This document shows positions 59,401-63,712 of a stretch of 64,000 nucleotides of DNA, piece by piece. The stretch spans positions 36,784,760 to 36,848,759 of the forward strand of contig OX365947.1 in assembly GCA_947247005.1 (NCBI GenBank), in the 5' to 3' direction. The position numbers and the translations under genes were made by a program. The DNA is from Spisula solida. Its lineage: Eukaryota > Mollusca > Bivalvia > Venerida > Mactridae. A model generated the notes under the pieces. It saw nothing but the letters and a program-made list of their open reading frames with translations. It was not told where the DNA came from and did no database searches. The number at the start of each line of letters is the position of its first letter. Position 1 is the first letter of the stretch.

Positions 59401-61822
59401 AATATACATGTAACAATCGCAATGTGTCATTTAAACTCAACGCTGTATATCTTTCTTAAGGATATTTCTTGTTATGAATTGTTTTAAGTTTGTCCATTAA
59501 TAGTTATTGATCAATATCAATTAATTTAGATATTTTAAAACGGAGCATCCAAGGAACATTTTTTTGAATAATGAAATCCAAGCAGTACGTTTGGAGAAGA
59601 AGTTGTTTTAAAAACTGTACATGCATCCAATATGTATAGGGATAAACGTGCCCTACCCACTGGTGGCTATTTTACTTGATGATTCATGATTTTTTAAAAT
59701 GTTTGCATCGGTTGCCATGGTCAACCGGTTTTATCGCTAGCTTAGAATTGGAAGTCAATAGTTTGAGAAAACAAGTAAAAACTGTCAGAAAACTACCCTT
59801 TGCTTATGCAGTGTAGCAATACCACGTGACTTTTGACTGCAGTTACAAAGAAGTTCTTCATCGATTTCTATGAAATATATGCCACGCTAATGGGCCAGTT
59901 ATTTGCTTTCCTTGAAATATAAAATCTTTTTCAGTGGCTGTGCCGTTTTGTCCATTACCCTGCCTGTGAAACCGTGGGACGTGTAGGTTTCACAGGGTAA
60001 TTGGGAAAATCGGTAACACTGCTGATAAAGATCTTATATTTGACGGAAAACAAATACTTTTCCCTTTAGCGTGGCGTATATTTTATAGAAATGGATGAAG
60101 AAATAAAATACATATGGCTATATTTGTGTTCCAATGTTTACAAATTTCTACTTGCAACTGTAGCCAAAAGCCACGAGGTATTGCTACCCTGTTATGGTAA
60201 AACAAGCTTTTTACAGGTCGGTTTGGTCAACATGACAACGATTTTCATAAAAATAGGCTCATAAGAAGCGCCTTGAGATGCAGATTTCAAATATGCATGA
60301 GTCTAATAATGTCGTAAGTAGTAAATACGACCTTCTAATTCTAAGCCAGCTATATATAGATTCAATTATTTTAGTTAGAAAGGACCACACCATGAATCAA
60401 TCGGGATACCTCGGACAATCTCTACGAATCATCTCTCGGGGGTAAATAGAACGTCGCCATTTTTTAACGTCTTTCGCCATGACGTCATCATGACAAATTT
60501 AAACAGTGCTTCAATGGAATACATGCCCATCAAGCCAGCGCTGCGTAGCTGCGTGTTATACTCAAGGAGTGTAGCGAAATTGTATTGTTTAATCAATAAA
60601 ATATCGTTTGATATTTCCGCTGCTGATAAGTTACGGTCTATTTTCTTCGGCCCATTTTCTTCTGCGTAGCATTTAAGAAAGAATGCTTCCGAATTCATAC
60701 GCTTGATACATCCGAGGTATTTTATCCCGTAAAAATGCCGTACGGACCGTTCCGATTGTTAATTGTTGACAGGCGGAAGCACGGAAAAATGAAGACCGAT
60801 AAAAAAGTTCACCGTGTAGTGTTGTGACAGGCGGGCTAAAAATGATGAGTGCTAGTACCTTTGTTGTTGTGACTTGTTCAGATGGGCATTGTTTAACATT
60901 AGCTTAAAGTCCCATTATGCCTTAAATGGCTATTTTCAAAAAGCAAAAGCTTGGCAACCTATCGGCAAAATGATGCATTTTGAGCTTCTTAGTTGAGACC
61001 CAAAGGTTGAAGACACCATAAGATGAAAGAAAACGAAATAAAGCCTCTAGTTGGTTTGTAAACAAAACAACGAAATGTAAACAATAAATGCATAATTTAA
61101 AGTCTAAGGGGAGCAACTCTTGCAAAATTAGTATTTTATCATCCATACATTTTACTGAAAGTGATTTTTTGGCATACTATATCGACAGATAGAGCTGACA
61201 TTCTGCCATCAATTATAGGTCATTAGTGAAAAACATCCTAATTCTTTATATTTAGTCTATTTATTGGATGATCGGAGAAAATTGTTTGGGAGAGATAATG
61301 TGACTTTAAAGATAATGCATAGCTTATATATAAGCAGATTTAGCTCAGTGGTAAGGCACTGGGCTGTCAATCAAGAGGTCGTGGGTTCAATCCCTGGCAT
61401 CGGAACTTGACATTTCTGAAATATTGATAATATTTCCCGCTATATCTGGCCGTGTGGTCTGCAAAGTATCTGGAAGTGCCTGGAAGCTGTGTATCGGTGC
61501 TATACACCGGGCACATTAAAGAACCAGGCTGTCTATTCGAAATAAGAGCTAGGCGCACCTCTGCAGCGCCGGACATGCCTGTATATAATGTCTCTCTCTC
61601 CTTTCATGGGTAAAGTGCCTTTGAACGTGCGTTCGCATGAAAAGGGCGCTATATAAATCTTGTATATTTTTTATAGCTTATAATACGTACCTCGCTCACT
61701 GTGCCAACTATCCAGATAGGTTTATCGTCTTCATATATAAAAATAACGAAGGTTTCAGCTTCATTAAAATTATCCTTGTCCACTCCAAACGCAATAACCG
61801 CTTGAAAGACATAATCAACTTC
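23187..61822 (-). CDS. Zona pellucida (ZP) domain protein, 8 exons, both ends incomplete
   Basis: The minus-strand join, in coding order, is 61822-61691, 56496-56361, 53350-53270, 43522-43305, 37374-37238, 33370-33195, 30208-30103 and 23400-23187. It gives 1,200 bases, 400 codons and no stop. Every junction is GT-AG and every phase agrees (0,0,1,1,0,2,1,2,0). Residues 1-116 are an unrecognised extracellular region with several Cys. Residues ~117-235 carry the four Cys of a ZP-N domain (ITCSLIEG, GACTG, IPCLM, YFKCRPDD). Residues ~250-400 are ZP-C: VQAYAVYVMDCWVSNNDG, YTLQIVDDGC, TVFAFED and DKLYFMCTLGFC. ZP modules polymerise into extracellular filaments or egg coats after secretion. Signal peptide and first exons lie beyond the right edge. 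The exons for the cleavage site and membrane anchor after ZP-C were not found. Role (egg coat, epithelial matrix or other) is open. Confidence 0.88.
23435..23841 (+). mobile_element. TTAA-flanked MITE, copy 1
   Basis: Ends TTAAAGTCCCATTATGCC and GATAATGTTACTTTGA, so the right TTAA is mutated to TTGA. It lies 34 bp upstream of the exon H acceptor. There are six copies in the window. Each carries an open minus- or plus-strand ORF that includes KCMDDKIL and QELLPLDFKL. Confidence 0.9.
24003..24362. mobile_element. Palindromic MITE, right member of inverted pair
   Basis: Inverse of 22676-23040: AGCTGTGCTTTGTTGCGTAA, TAATTAAATCACGAATGCG, CTACTTTTTTCCTAGGAACG, GACGTCAAACGTGACGTCA and CACGTGCTATGTTAGAAT. 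Confidence 0.85.
24380..24633 (+). mobile_element. LINE 3' tail with (ATTGT)n end
   Basis: Ends AATAAAATTGTATTGTATTG, preceded by a small GGCCAAAGGCAAG...TTGCCG hairpin. This resembles 3' ends of 5'-truncated LINEs with short tandem tails. Similar tails are at 19010-19080 (+) and 39419-39438 (-). Confidence 0.6.
24634..25576. other. ZP intron H/G, no element identified
   Basis: AT-rich, with only short unrelated ORFs. No repeat shared with the rest of the window was noticed. Confidence 0.4.
25577..26030 (-). pseudogene. Tc1-type transposase N-terminal fragment, frameshifted
   Basis: Minus-strand pieces in two frames read LLADGKVKDRPRSDQPKIM, then NITKAASLE, and further on GIGLRCRRCNAGNILT. 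These correspond to the G.V.DRPRSGRP linker between the two helix-turn-helix halves and the GLRARRP..GPVLT end of Tc1 DNA-binding domains. At least one frameshift and a scrambled middle section make it inactive. The catalytic domain is absent. Confidence 0.75.
26480..26560. repeat. (CATA)n microsatellite
   Basis: Imperfect CATACATACATA with CATGCATG variants, giving YIHTYIHT-like ORFs in several frames that are not genes. A similar run is at 55488-55530. Confidence 0.9.
26615..27180 (+). mobile_element. Palindrome-ended MITE, copy 1
   Basis: Starts AATGCTAACTGATGAGATAT and contains CCTATATCAGTCACTGGTTA and GATATAAGCCCCGCCCC. It ends in a palindrome (27005-27178) with the tip CACTCGCGCTACGCGCTC. 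Other copies are 48972-49392 (-, tip half missing) and 57383-57955 (-, complete). Confidence 0.9.
28033..28345 (-). mobile_element. TTAA-flanked MITE, copy 2 (truncated)
   Basis: The left end TTAAAGTTACATTATCTC is intact. Homology stops at about TTAGGGACTCAACTG, so the other end is deleted. Confidence 0.85.
28538..28698. mobile_element. 161 bp MITE with ~30 bp TIRs
   Basis: Left end ATCAGGCCCCGATCTCCCGA and right end TCGGGAGATCGGGGCCTGAT are perfect inverses. The inverted similarity extends inward through AGCATCTCAA / TTGAGATGCT. Confidence 0.95.
28775..29583 (-). mobile_element. CACTGCCCACC element, copy 1, split by a TTAA MITE
   Basis: Ends TGCCCACCAAAAATAAGTAT and TATACTTAATTTTGGCGGGC. 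It aligns along its length with the inverse of 41242-41655, except that 29043-29444 is inserted. It is nested evidence for relative age: this element is older than that MITE insertion. Confidence 0.9.
29043..29444 (-). mobile_element. TTAA-flanked MITE, copy 3 (nested)
   Basis: Bounded by TTAA on both sides (TTAAAGCCACATTATCTC ... AATGTGGCTTTAA). The related empty site in the other host element (41380-41383) has a single TTAA, so TTAA is the duplicated target. Confidence 0.95.
29657..30059 (+). mobile_element. 361-bp TIR/ORF element, copy A (with 42 bp insertion)
   Basis: Ends CAATCGGAACGG and GTGTCCCGATTG. The frame (SERHFYGLNYLGCIKRMNP, then AEENGPKKIDRNLSAAE) starts at the very first base. 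It is broken by a 30 bp insert at 29855-29884 flanked by a 12 bp duplication, ACACTCTTTGAG. It ends 43 bp below the ZP exon G donor. Confidence 0.9.
30103..30208 (-). CDS. ZP gene exon G: ZP-C, VYVMDCWVS segment
   Basis: 106 bp, acceptor TACTTTTTTCAG, donor GG|GTAAGC. It encodes VNVQAYAVYVMDCWVSNND, then HSGTDYTLQIVDDG, which is the most diagnostic ZP-C stretch (hydrophobic-V..C..S, then Y.L...DGC, with the Cys in the next exon). Phase 1 in, 2 out. Confidence 0.9.
30288..30537. mobile_element. CAGAGAATTTGACA TIR element, copy 1
   Basis: Ends CAGAGAATTTGACACGACTC and GATCATGTCAAATTCTCTG are inverse. The inner words CACGGTTTGCTCGCGGA and TATATTCAACGCAAGAACC are shared with 49906-50877. It begins 79 bp above the exon G acceptor. 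Confidence 0.85.
30612..31265 (-). pseudogene. LINE C-terminal zinc-finger fragment and 3' end
   Basis: The open frame from about 31265 to the stop at 30708 includes RCLSLLDIDMMNPRAE and later LCKYCQNTIEDEFHFLLIC. The Cys-x2-Cys-x8-His-x4-Cys pattern is the zinc-binding tail common after the reverse transcriptase of animal LINEs. The frame ends in INILLAAKNHTIIRNLSMFC. The 3' UTR has a GGCCGGAGGCC hairpin, AATAAA and tandem TTGAATC. It is 5'-truncated, as is usual for such insertions. Confidence 0.8.
31266..32162. other. ZP intron G/F, no gene
   Basis: 31560-31780 shares CCAGGTTATACTGTA and 'GTCCCGACAGTTA' words with 37590-38075. It is probably a diverged dispersed repeat. Nothing else was recognised. 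Confidence 0.4.
32163..33118. repeat. ~1 kb GTGCTC minisatellite
   Basis: Head-to-tail 11-12 bp modules TTTCGTGCTCT and TTTTGTGCTCC, mostly paired as ~23 bp units. Larger duplicated blocks are visible: TTTGTGCACCTTTCGTGC recurs at about 32588, 32680, 32885 and 32978. All three plus frames stay open for 100-300 codons (FVLYFVLLSCS-like). No stop-free coding logic beyond the repeat is seen. It ends 76 bp below the exon F donor. Confidence 0.95.
33195..33370 (-). CDS. ZP gene exon F: linker and start of ZP-C
   Basis: 176 bp, acceptor GTTCATATTACAG, donor AAAG|GTAAAG, phase 2 in and 1 out. It encodes DHIMRVTESYNSWEVFGWW, then IPDGTPMAYAAHVYLSIAL. The Pro-Asp-Gly-Thr...Val-Tyr-Leu-x-Ile strand is how ZP-C domains usually open. 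Confidence 0.88.
33640..33775 (+). repeat. tRNA-Arg-like SINE head
   Basis: GTGGCCAAATGGATAAGGCG is close to an A-box with a D-arm of tRNA-Arg type, and GGGTCAATCC is a weak B-box 40 bp later. A TTTTTA run follows. The anticodon arm does not fold, so this is not a functional tRNA. A diverged copy occurs at 63455-63545, with an inverted partner at 63645-63710. Confidence 0.6.
34030..34990. repeat. Diverged ~200 bp tandem array
   Basis: The words GTCGAAATTTCATGATTTA, TTTTTAACGTTATTTTACGC, GGGACAAATCACTGGACAC and GAGTATGTCCCCGATTTC recur at spacings of about 106 (a deleted unit), 196, 199 and 213 bp. This gives about five decayed units in the ZP F/E intron. Confidence 0.8.
35000..36540. other. 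ZP intron F/E, mostly unassigned
   Basis: A minus-strand segment at about 35755-35835 has two B-box-like words (GGTTCAATCC, GGTTCAAGTCC), so it is tRNA-like. 35915-35930 (CCGTCACGGCTCAAAA) is the inverse of 33406-33422 (TTTTTGAGCCGTGACT), a possible distant TIR pair. Otherwise no feature was seen. Confidence 0.4.
36543..36705. repeat. Foldback element with CACGAGTG tips
   Basis: GGATATTTGTTGATT...AATATTTTCACGAGTG pairs with CACTCGTG-type and AAATCAACAAATTTTC inverses. It resembles the other palindromic MITEs but has different arms. Confidence 0.65.
37238..37374 (-). CDS. ZP gene exon E: end of ZP-N
   Basis: 137 bp, acceptor TTACTACTTTCAG, donor GAGA|GTATGT, phase 0 in and 2 out. It encodes EYLEGGIRLYQSDFHSDF, then GGGRTLYFKCRPDDLP and ILDVDFEG. 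The 'I.LY...F......LYFKC' pattern is the F/G strand region of ZP-N with its last Cys. Confidence 0.88.
37403..37500 (-). mobile_element. Tiny poly(A) retroposon with 14 bp target duplication
   Basis: On the minus strand there is a ~60 bp body (GGGATGCCCTCGACCCACAT ... TTATCTCCCCTG) followed by an A tract of about 11. The whole is flanked by TAGACCATATATCT at 37403-37416 and 37487-37500. A 14 bp duplication plus poly(A) is the signature of target-primed reverse transcription. The same body with a ~24 base A tract occurs at 55348-55437. It sits 29 bp above the exon E acceptor. Confidence 0.9.
38538..38918 (+). mobile_element. TTAA-flanked MITE, copy 4
   Basis: TTAAAGTCCCATTATGCC ... GATAATGTGACTTTAA, with TTAA at both ends. 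It is slightly internally deleted. Confidence 0.95.
38919..41241. other. ZP intron E/D, no gene accepted
   Basis: 38920-39365 is low-complexity 'CCTCAATAGTG/AACCTC' repeat-like sequence. 39419-39438 is (TACAA)n, a probable LINE tail on the minus strand. A GC-richer patch at 39560-39965 carries a 110-codon plus ORF with no recognisable domain. A (GTACATGTAC)-type palindrome lies at about 40424-40436. Confidence 0.4.
41242..41655 (+). mobile_element. CACTGCCCACC element, copy 2 (intact, empty site)
   Basis: Ends CACTGCCCACCAAAAATGAG and CTTATTTTTGGTGGGCAGTG, flanked by TA on both sides. Arms are about 25 bp. It holds the uninterrupted TTAA (41380-41383) matching the insertion site in copy 1. 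Confidence 0.95.
41656..43304. other. ZP intron E/D continued
   Basis: Contains a GGACGGACG...CACCTTATCAC end of a bivalve degenerate repeat (about 42700-42765) and a CTGATGA...GACCGAGA motif on the minus strand (42111-42136). No exon was seen. Confidence 0.4.
43305..43522 (-). CDS. ZP gene exon D: ZP-N core
   Basis: 218 bp, acceptor TCCATTTCAG, donor GGG|GTGAGA, phase 1 in and 0 out. It encodes DEITCSLIEGSSNWEVLFAF, then QSPDGACTGDIS and SSSNIPCLMTSTG: the first three ZP-N cysteines. The open frame continues past both splice sites, so ORF ends are not exon ends here. Phase and splice-site quality decide the borders. Confidence 0.88.
43784..44833. repeat. 52-bp satellite, block 1 (~20 units)
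   Basis: The unit is GATAGCTTACAGGTACCCGT + ATGTGAAATAGGCTGG + TTTCATTACTAACGGG (52 bp, start points 43835, 43887, 43939...). Variants (AGATAC, AGGTCCCC, GCTAAC, TTACGTT, CCAACC) come in a fixed order that repeats every six units. Confidence 0.98.
44834..45340. other. Spacer between satellite blocks
   Basis: 507 bp of non-satellite sequence, including a TAGCGCTAATGCACTAGCG inverted word near 45271. It was probably inserted into a once continuous array, since the flanking ends are partial units. Confidence 0.6.
45341..46015. repeat. 52-bp satellite, block 2 (~13 units)
   Basis: Same unit and orientation as block 1, but more uniform (TTTCGTTACTAACGGGG variant dominant), so the two blocks have homogenised separately. 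Confidence 0.98.
46016..46092. repeat. Short inverted repeat CCTGCGACAGGT
   Basis: CCTGCGACAGGTCAGAAA at the satellite edge and TTTTTTAACCTGTCGCAGG about 45 bases on are inverses, so this is either a hairpin or a mini-MITE terminating the array. Confidence 0.75.
46093..48971. other. ZP intron D/C, degenerate bivalve repeats
   Basis: 46240-46420 and 46900-47080 match the degenerate 'TGACCTAGTTTTTGACCCC' family, including the terminal GAGGGCCACGATGGCCCTA palindrome with GCTCACCTGAG. 48478-48640 is a CGAGATAA-rich repeat. No exon was found between C and D, and the C and D phases already match. Confidence 0.5.
48972..49392 (-). mobile_element. Palindrome-ended MITE, copy 2 (partly deleted)
   Basis: GTGTTTGTTTTGATTGAATA at one end and ATCTTATCAATTAGCATGAA at the other. 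One palindrome arm is largely lost after the tip GCGCGTGGCGCGAGTG. Confidence 0.85.
49906..50877. mobile_element. CAGAGAATTTGACA TIR element, copy 2, with ~730 bp insert
   Basis: The ends match 30288-30537 (CAGAGAATTTGACATGATCC and GGCGTGTCAAATTCTCT). Homology is interrupted between about 50060 and 50790. The insert carries tRNA-like heads in opposite orientations (50165-50255 plus, 50565-50650 minus). Confidence 0.75.
50165..50255 (+). repeat. tRNA-like sequence (Pol III boxes)
   Basis: An A-box-like TGTAGTGTAGTGGATAAAC and a perfect B-box GGTTCGATCC with a following T-run. The acceptor and anticodon stems do not close, so it is a SINE head or tRNA pseudogene. Confidence 0.55.
51525..51955 (+). 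mobile_element. Bivalve-type dispersed repeat, copy 3 (best preserved)
   Basis: GCCCCCCATCTTTGATGAGG, a (GTCGGTCG)n tract, and two tandem submodules each containing GTTCAATAACTC, CTTTGACCTAGGATCTTC and CTTTACATGGA, followed by AGGTCAAGGTCACTGTGACC. Confidence 0.85.
52325..52395 (-). repeat. tRNA-like sequence, minus strand
   Basis: Minus reading CATAGCGCAGTTGGCAGAGC (A-box and D-arm) and GGTTCAACCC (B-box) are spaced as in a tRNA. The anticodon stem (TAGTTTCAAATACCA) is poor. It is a tRNA pseudogene or SINE head. Confidence 0.55.
53001..53260 (+). mobile_element. TAGTCCCCTACCGG element, copy 1
   Basis: Left AGTCCCCTACCGGTTTG, right CAAAAACCGGTAGGGGACTA, GACGGACG-type tract inside, and the words CATACCAAGTTTCATAA and GCTTGGAAACTGTTTGAG. 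It stops 9 bp short of exon C. A second copy, 54596-55012, has an internal duplication. Confidence 0.9.
53270..53350 (-). CDS. ZP gene exon C: pre-ZP region
   Basis: 81 bp, acceptor TAAATTTCAG, donor TGTG|GTAAGT, phase 1 both sides. It encodes DNDGDTNDVWKRNICTY and NSATAYEAKC. Two Cys, acidic/polar, no recognised domain. Kept because phases agree with both neighbours and the frame is free of stops. Confidence 0.78.
53756..54116 (-). mobile_element. 361-bp TIR/ORF element, copy B, with 9 bp target duplication
   Basis: Exact borders: CTTGTACCG at 53747-53755 and again at 54117-54125. Ends are CAATCGGGACACC and GTTCCGATTG. On the minus strand the frame opens at base 1 (QSERFVRHFYGLNYLG) and runs 110 codons through MNPEAFFLKSYAEENGPK and MTSWRKTLKNGDVLFTPER. 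Confidence 0.95.
54190..54596 (+). mobile_element. Degenerate bivalve repeat with GACA/GACG tail
   Basis: Repeats of GACCTAGTTTTTGACCCC-like modules, ending (GACA)n, GGACGACGGACAG, then AAGATCACACTTTCACTTTG and GACAGGTGAGCT. The same family, three to four modules long, is at 62340-63150. Confidence 0.8.
54596..55012 (+). mobile_element. TAGTCCCCTACCGG element, copy 2
   Basis: Same ends as 53001-53260. The internal segment with GCTTGGAAACTGTTTGAG appears twice, so this copy is the longer form. Confidence 0.9.
55348..55437 (-). mobile_element. Tiny poly(A) retroposon, copy 2
   Basis: Same ~60 bp body as 37403-37500, preceded on the plus strand by about 24 T. The duplicated target is not obvious. 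Confidence 0.85.
56361..56496 (-). CDS. ZP gene exon B: pre-ZP cysteine region
   Basis: 136 bp, acceptor TTATTTCCTCAG, donor AAAG|GTAAGA, phase 0 in and 1 out. It encodes PFINGRYSGNREYAKPCPPD, then NTNCRCENFLTGVYVFAVK. Three Cys and a C-R-C pair suggest a disulfide-bonded extracellular segment. The domain is not recognised. Confidence 0.82.
56680..57083 (-). mobile_element. TTAA-flanked MITE, copy 5
   Basis: TTAAAGTCACATTATCTC ... AATGGGACTTTAA, with TTAA at both ends. Confidence 0.95.
57383..57955 (-). mobile_element. Palindrome-ended MITE, copy 3 (complete)
   Basis: The inverse of 26615-27180 along its full length, with the palindrome at 57385-57545 and the tip GAGCGCGTAGCGCGAGTG. Confidence 0.92.
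58596..59014. mobile_element. Foldback element GTAGCAATACCACGTGAC, copy 1
   Basis: The ends CAGTGTAGCAATATCACGTG and CACGTGGTATTGCTACCCTG are inverse. Arms continue inward through TACGCCACGCTAAAGGG / CCCTTAGCGTGGCGTA and GTGAAACC / GGTTTCAC, making nearly the whole element a long imperfect hairpin. A second copy is at 59809-60191. Confidence 0.92.
59015..59808. other. Between two foldback copies
   Basis: ACCGGCACCGG-containing repeat-like stretch (59118-59210), otherwise nothing recognised. Confidence 0.4.
59809..60191. mobile_element. Foldback element GTAGCAATACCACGTGAC, copy 2
   Basis: Same orientation and structure as copy 1, about 35 bp shorter. The shared mismatches between arms show that the copies derive from one already imperfect palindrome. 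Confidence 0.92.
60398..60758 (-). mobile_element. 361-bp TIR/ORF element, copy C
   Basis: Ends CAATCGGGATACC and GTTCCGATTG, and exactly 361 bp like copy B. The frame (MNSEAFFLKCYAEENGPK ... TSWRKTLKNGDVLFTPER) is intact. No clear 9 bp target duplication is seen around it. Confidence 0.92.
60904..61309 (+). mobile_element. TTAA-flanked MITE, copy 6
   Basis: TTAAAGTCCCATTATGCC ... GATAATGTGACTTTAA, with TTAA at both ends, 24 bp before the SINE. Confidence 0.95.
61334..61672 (+). mobile_element. tRNA-derived SINE, copy 2
   Basis: The head has A-box TAGCTCAGTGGTAAGGCACT and B-box GGGTTCAATCC, and the 3' end is GGGCGCTATATAAATCTTG. It is better preserved than copy 1 (2928-3338). It lies antisense in the ZP A/B intron, ending 18 bp from exon A. 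Confidence 0.92.
61691..61822 (-). CDS. ZP gene exon A: first exon inside the window
   Basis: 132 bp, acceptor ATATTTTCTAG, donor GCGAG|GTACGT, phase 0 both sides. Only this frame is free of stops. It encodes EVDYVFQAVIAFGVDKD, then FVIFIYEDDKPIWIVG and TVSE. No signal peptide, so upstream exons must exist beyond this point, probably past base 64000. The domain is not recognised. Confidence 0.78.
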
Positions 61823-62067
61823 CTAGAAAATATCATAGAATTAATTCATTTTTTCCAGAATCGGACTTTATTTACTTATTTCTTGTGCCGCTTTTCATAA
61901 GATCAAACAGTTATTGAAAACATTAACTACATATGTATACATAATTATGTAATCTTGCCCTCCCATTGAGTCGCCTGAATATTCCGTTGCTCTACATGTT
62001 TCTAGGTTAAGTGAAAAATCAAAGCGCTTTGTGTAGTGTAATCTTAGCTAATATGTATATCCTGTAT

Positions 62068-62148
62068 AAAGTGGTCCAGTGGTTTTAGCTAGTGAGCTGG
62101 TTCTGTAACCAGGCTACAAAGGTTCGATTCTCGGCCGACGTTACTTCA
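62068..62148 (+). repeat. tRNA-like sequence
   Basis: TGGTCCAGTGGTTTTAGCTA (A-box) and GGTTCGATTC (B-box), with a CTGGT/ACCAG anticodon-like stem. The loop has six bases and the acceptor ends do not pair, so this is a tRNA pseudogene or SINE head. Confidence 0.5.
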
Positions 62149-62339
62149 ATTTTATGGTTGTGATATTTTTATAATTGTTTATTATCATAGCTTAAAGTAT
62201 ATCTTCATTCCATATTGAACTGTGAATAAACATCACTTACTAGTATTATTACACTTTTATTATTGACAAATCAAACAAAAAGGCGGCCATGTGTGCAAGA
62301 AATATGTAGTGGAAAAGTTTGTTATGACATGGCCTTAAT

Positions 62340-63150
62340 ATTTGACCCCATAATGATAACCCTGTTGTTGATTTCTTTCTTTGATTTGTCTTCGCCTCGA
62401 GGTGAACTTGTTTTTGACCCCAAATGATCCAGGTTTCAGAGAGACACGTATAGTGGCCAGGTTTAATAAAGATTAGGTAAAAATGTGACCTCTTTTTTAT
62501 ATGACCTAGTTTTGACCCCATATGACCCAATATCGAACTTGCCCTAGAATTTATAGATCCCCATATTGTGGTCAGGTTTCATAAGGATTAGGTAAAAATA
62601 TAACCTCTAGAGTGTTTTCTTTGATGTAAGCTAGTGACCTGGTCAATGACACCAGATGACCCAGTTACAATTGTGACCTATATTGTACAGATACTCACAT
62701 TGTGACAAGGTTTCATAAAGTTTAGGTGAAAAATAAGACCATATGGTGTTTACAAGTTTTTAGGTCCGGGCGGCACCACAAGGCCATAGTTATAATATCA
62801 ATTTCTCATCCTATCCGAATTGGCAGACTGCCAAATCCAAATTCCCCAAACTCCCAATTACATTACATGCGCATATATGCGCAATAAAAGAAGTTTCCCT
62901 CAGATTTCACTTAGCCGCCTTTAAAAATACAGAACATCAATATTTAAGATGACAGTTTCACGTAAAAGTCCATAAGAAATAGTATTGAAGCAAAATTGGC
63001 ATTGACAAGAACCCTACATGCGCATTAAAAGTAGATATCTCCGCCATTAAAAATAACAAGGGAGATTACTGACTGTGTTAACAGTTCAGTTGTTGAAGAC
63101 GGACGACGTAAAAGAAGGCGATCACAATAACTCACCTTGAGCTCAAACGG
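62340..63150 (+). mobile_element. Degenerate bivalve repeat, multi-module copy
   Basis: At least three ~120 bp modules (GTTTTTGACCCC, GACCCAATATCGAACTTG, GTCAGGTTTCATAAGGATTA), ending GGACGACG and GATCACAATAACTCACCTTG. The modules are in tandem and diverged from each other. Confidence 0.8.
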
Positions 63151-63392
63151 CTGTTGTCGAAATGACAATAACATAATAGTATAAATTGATATATTAAAGT
63201 GGAAGCATTGCTTTAATTCAATTTATATTCAATATAAGACCAATTTAAAGACAATTATATAAAGGATATTTGTTGATTTTGATATCTTATTCACTCCGCT
63301 ATACATACTCATACATATACTATATGTTAAATTAAGAAATTGATAAAAGCCTTGAAATGTTGATGTAAAAATGACACTTATAGAGGAACTAT

Positions 63393-63712
63393 GTTTTTTG
63401 AGCCGTGACTTATTTATGCAGTAAGGTAGTATAATCAATACCGACATAAGTTAAGCTGAATACATTTCCCAATAGATACGGCAATGTTTTATGAAACTTA
63501 CTTTTCTAGGTTCGATCATTGGTATGGTCACTTTTTATGAATATTACACAAGAAAGTTATGCATTTCCTTGATTGTTTTTAATAATGAGCGATTTATTAG
63601 TTAAATTAAATGTCGTACGTCATAGTAAGTACGTCATAAGAGTGGCTTCAAGTCTCATAAAACATTGCCGTATCCATCGGGCCACCTATTCAGTCACTTA
63701 CAGTTATAACTT
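63393..63712. repeat. Inverted pair of the tRNA-Arg-like repeat
   Basis: TTTTTGAGCCGTGACTTATT, then CTGAATACATTTCCCAATAG and GATACGGCAATGTTTTATGA. The inverse, TCATAAAACATTGCCGTATC and CGGGCCACCTATTCAG, follows at about 63655-63705. It is related to 33406-33775. Confidence 0.7.

Noticed and set aside
61334..61410. Functional tRNA gene
   Set aside because: A and B boxes are present, but the stems do not close into a cloverleaf and the sequence continues into a SINE body with a second copy elsewhere.
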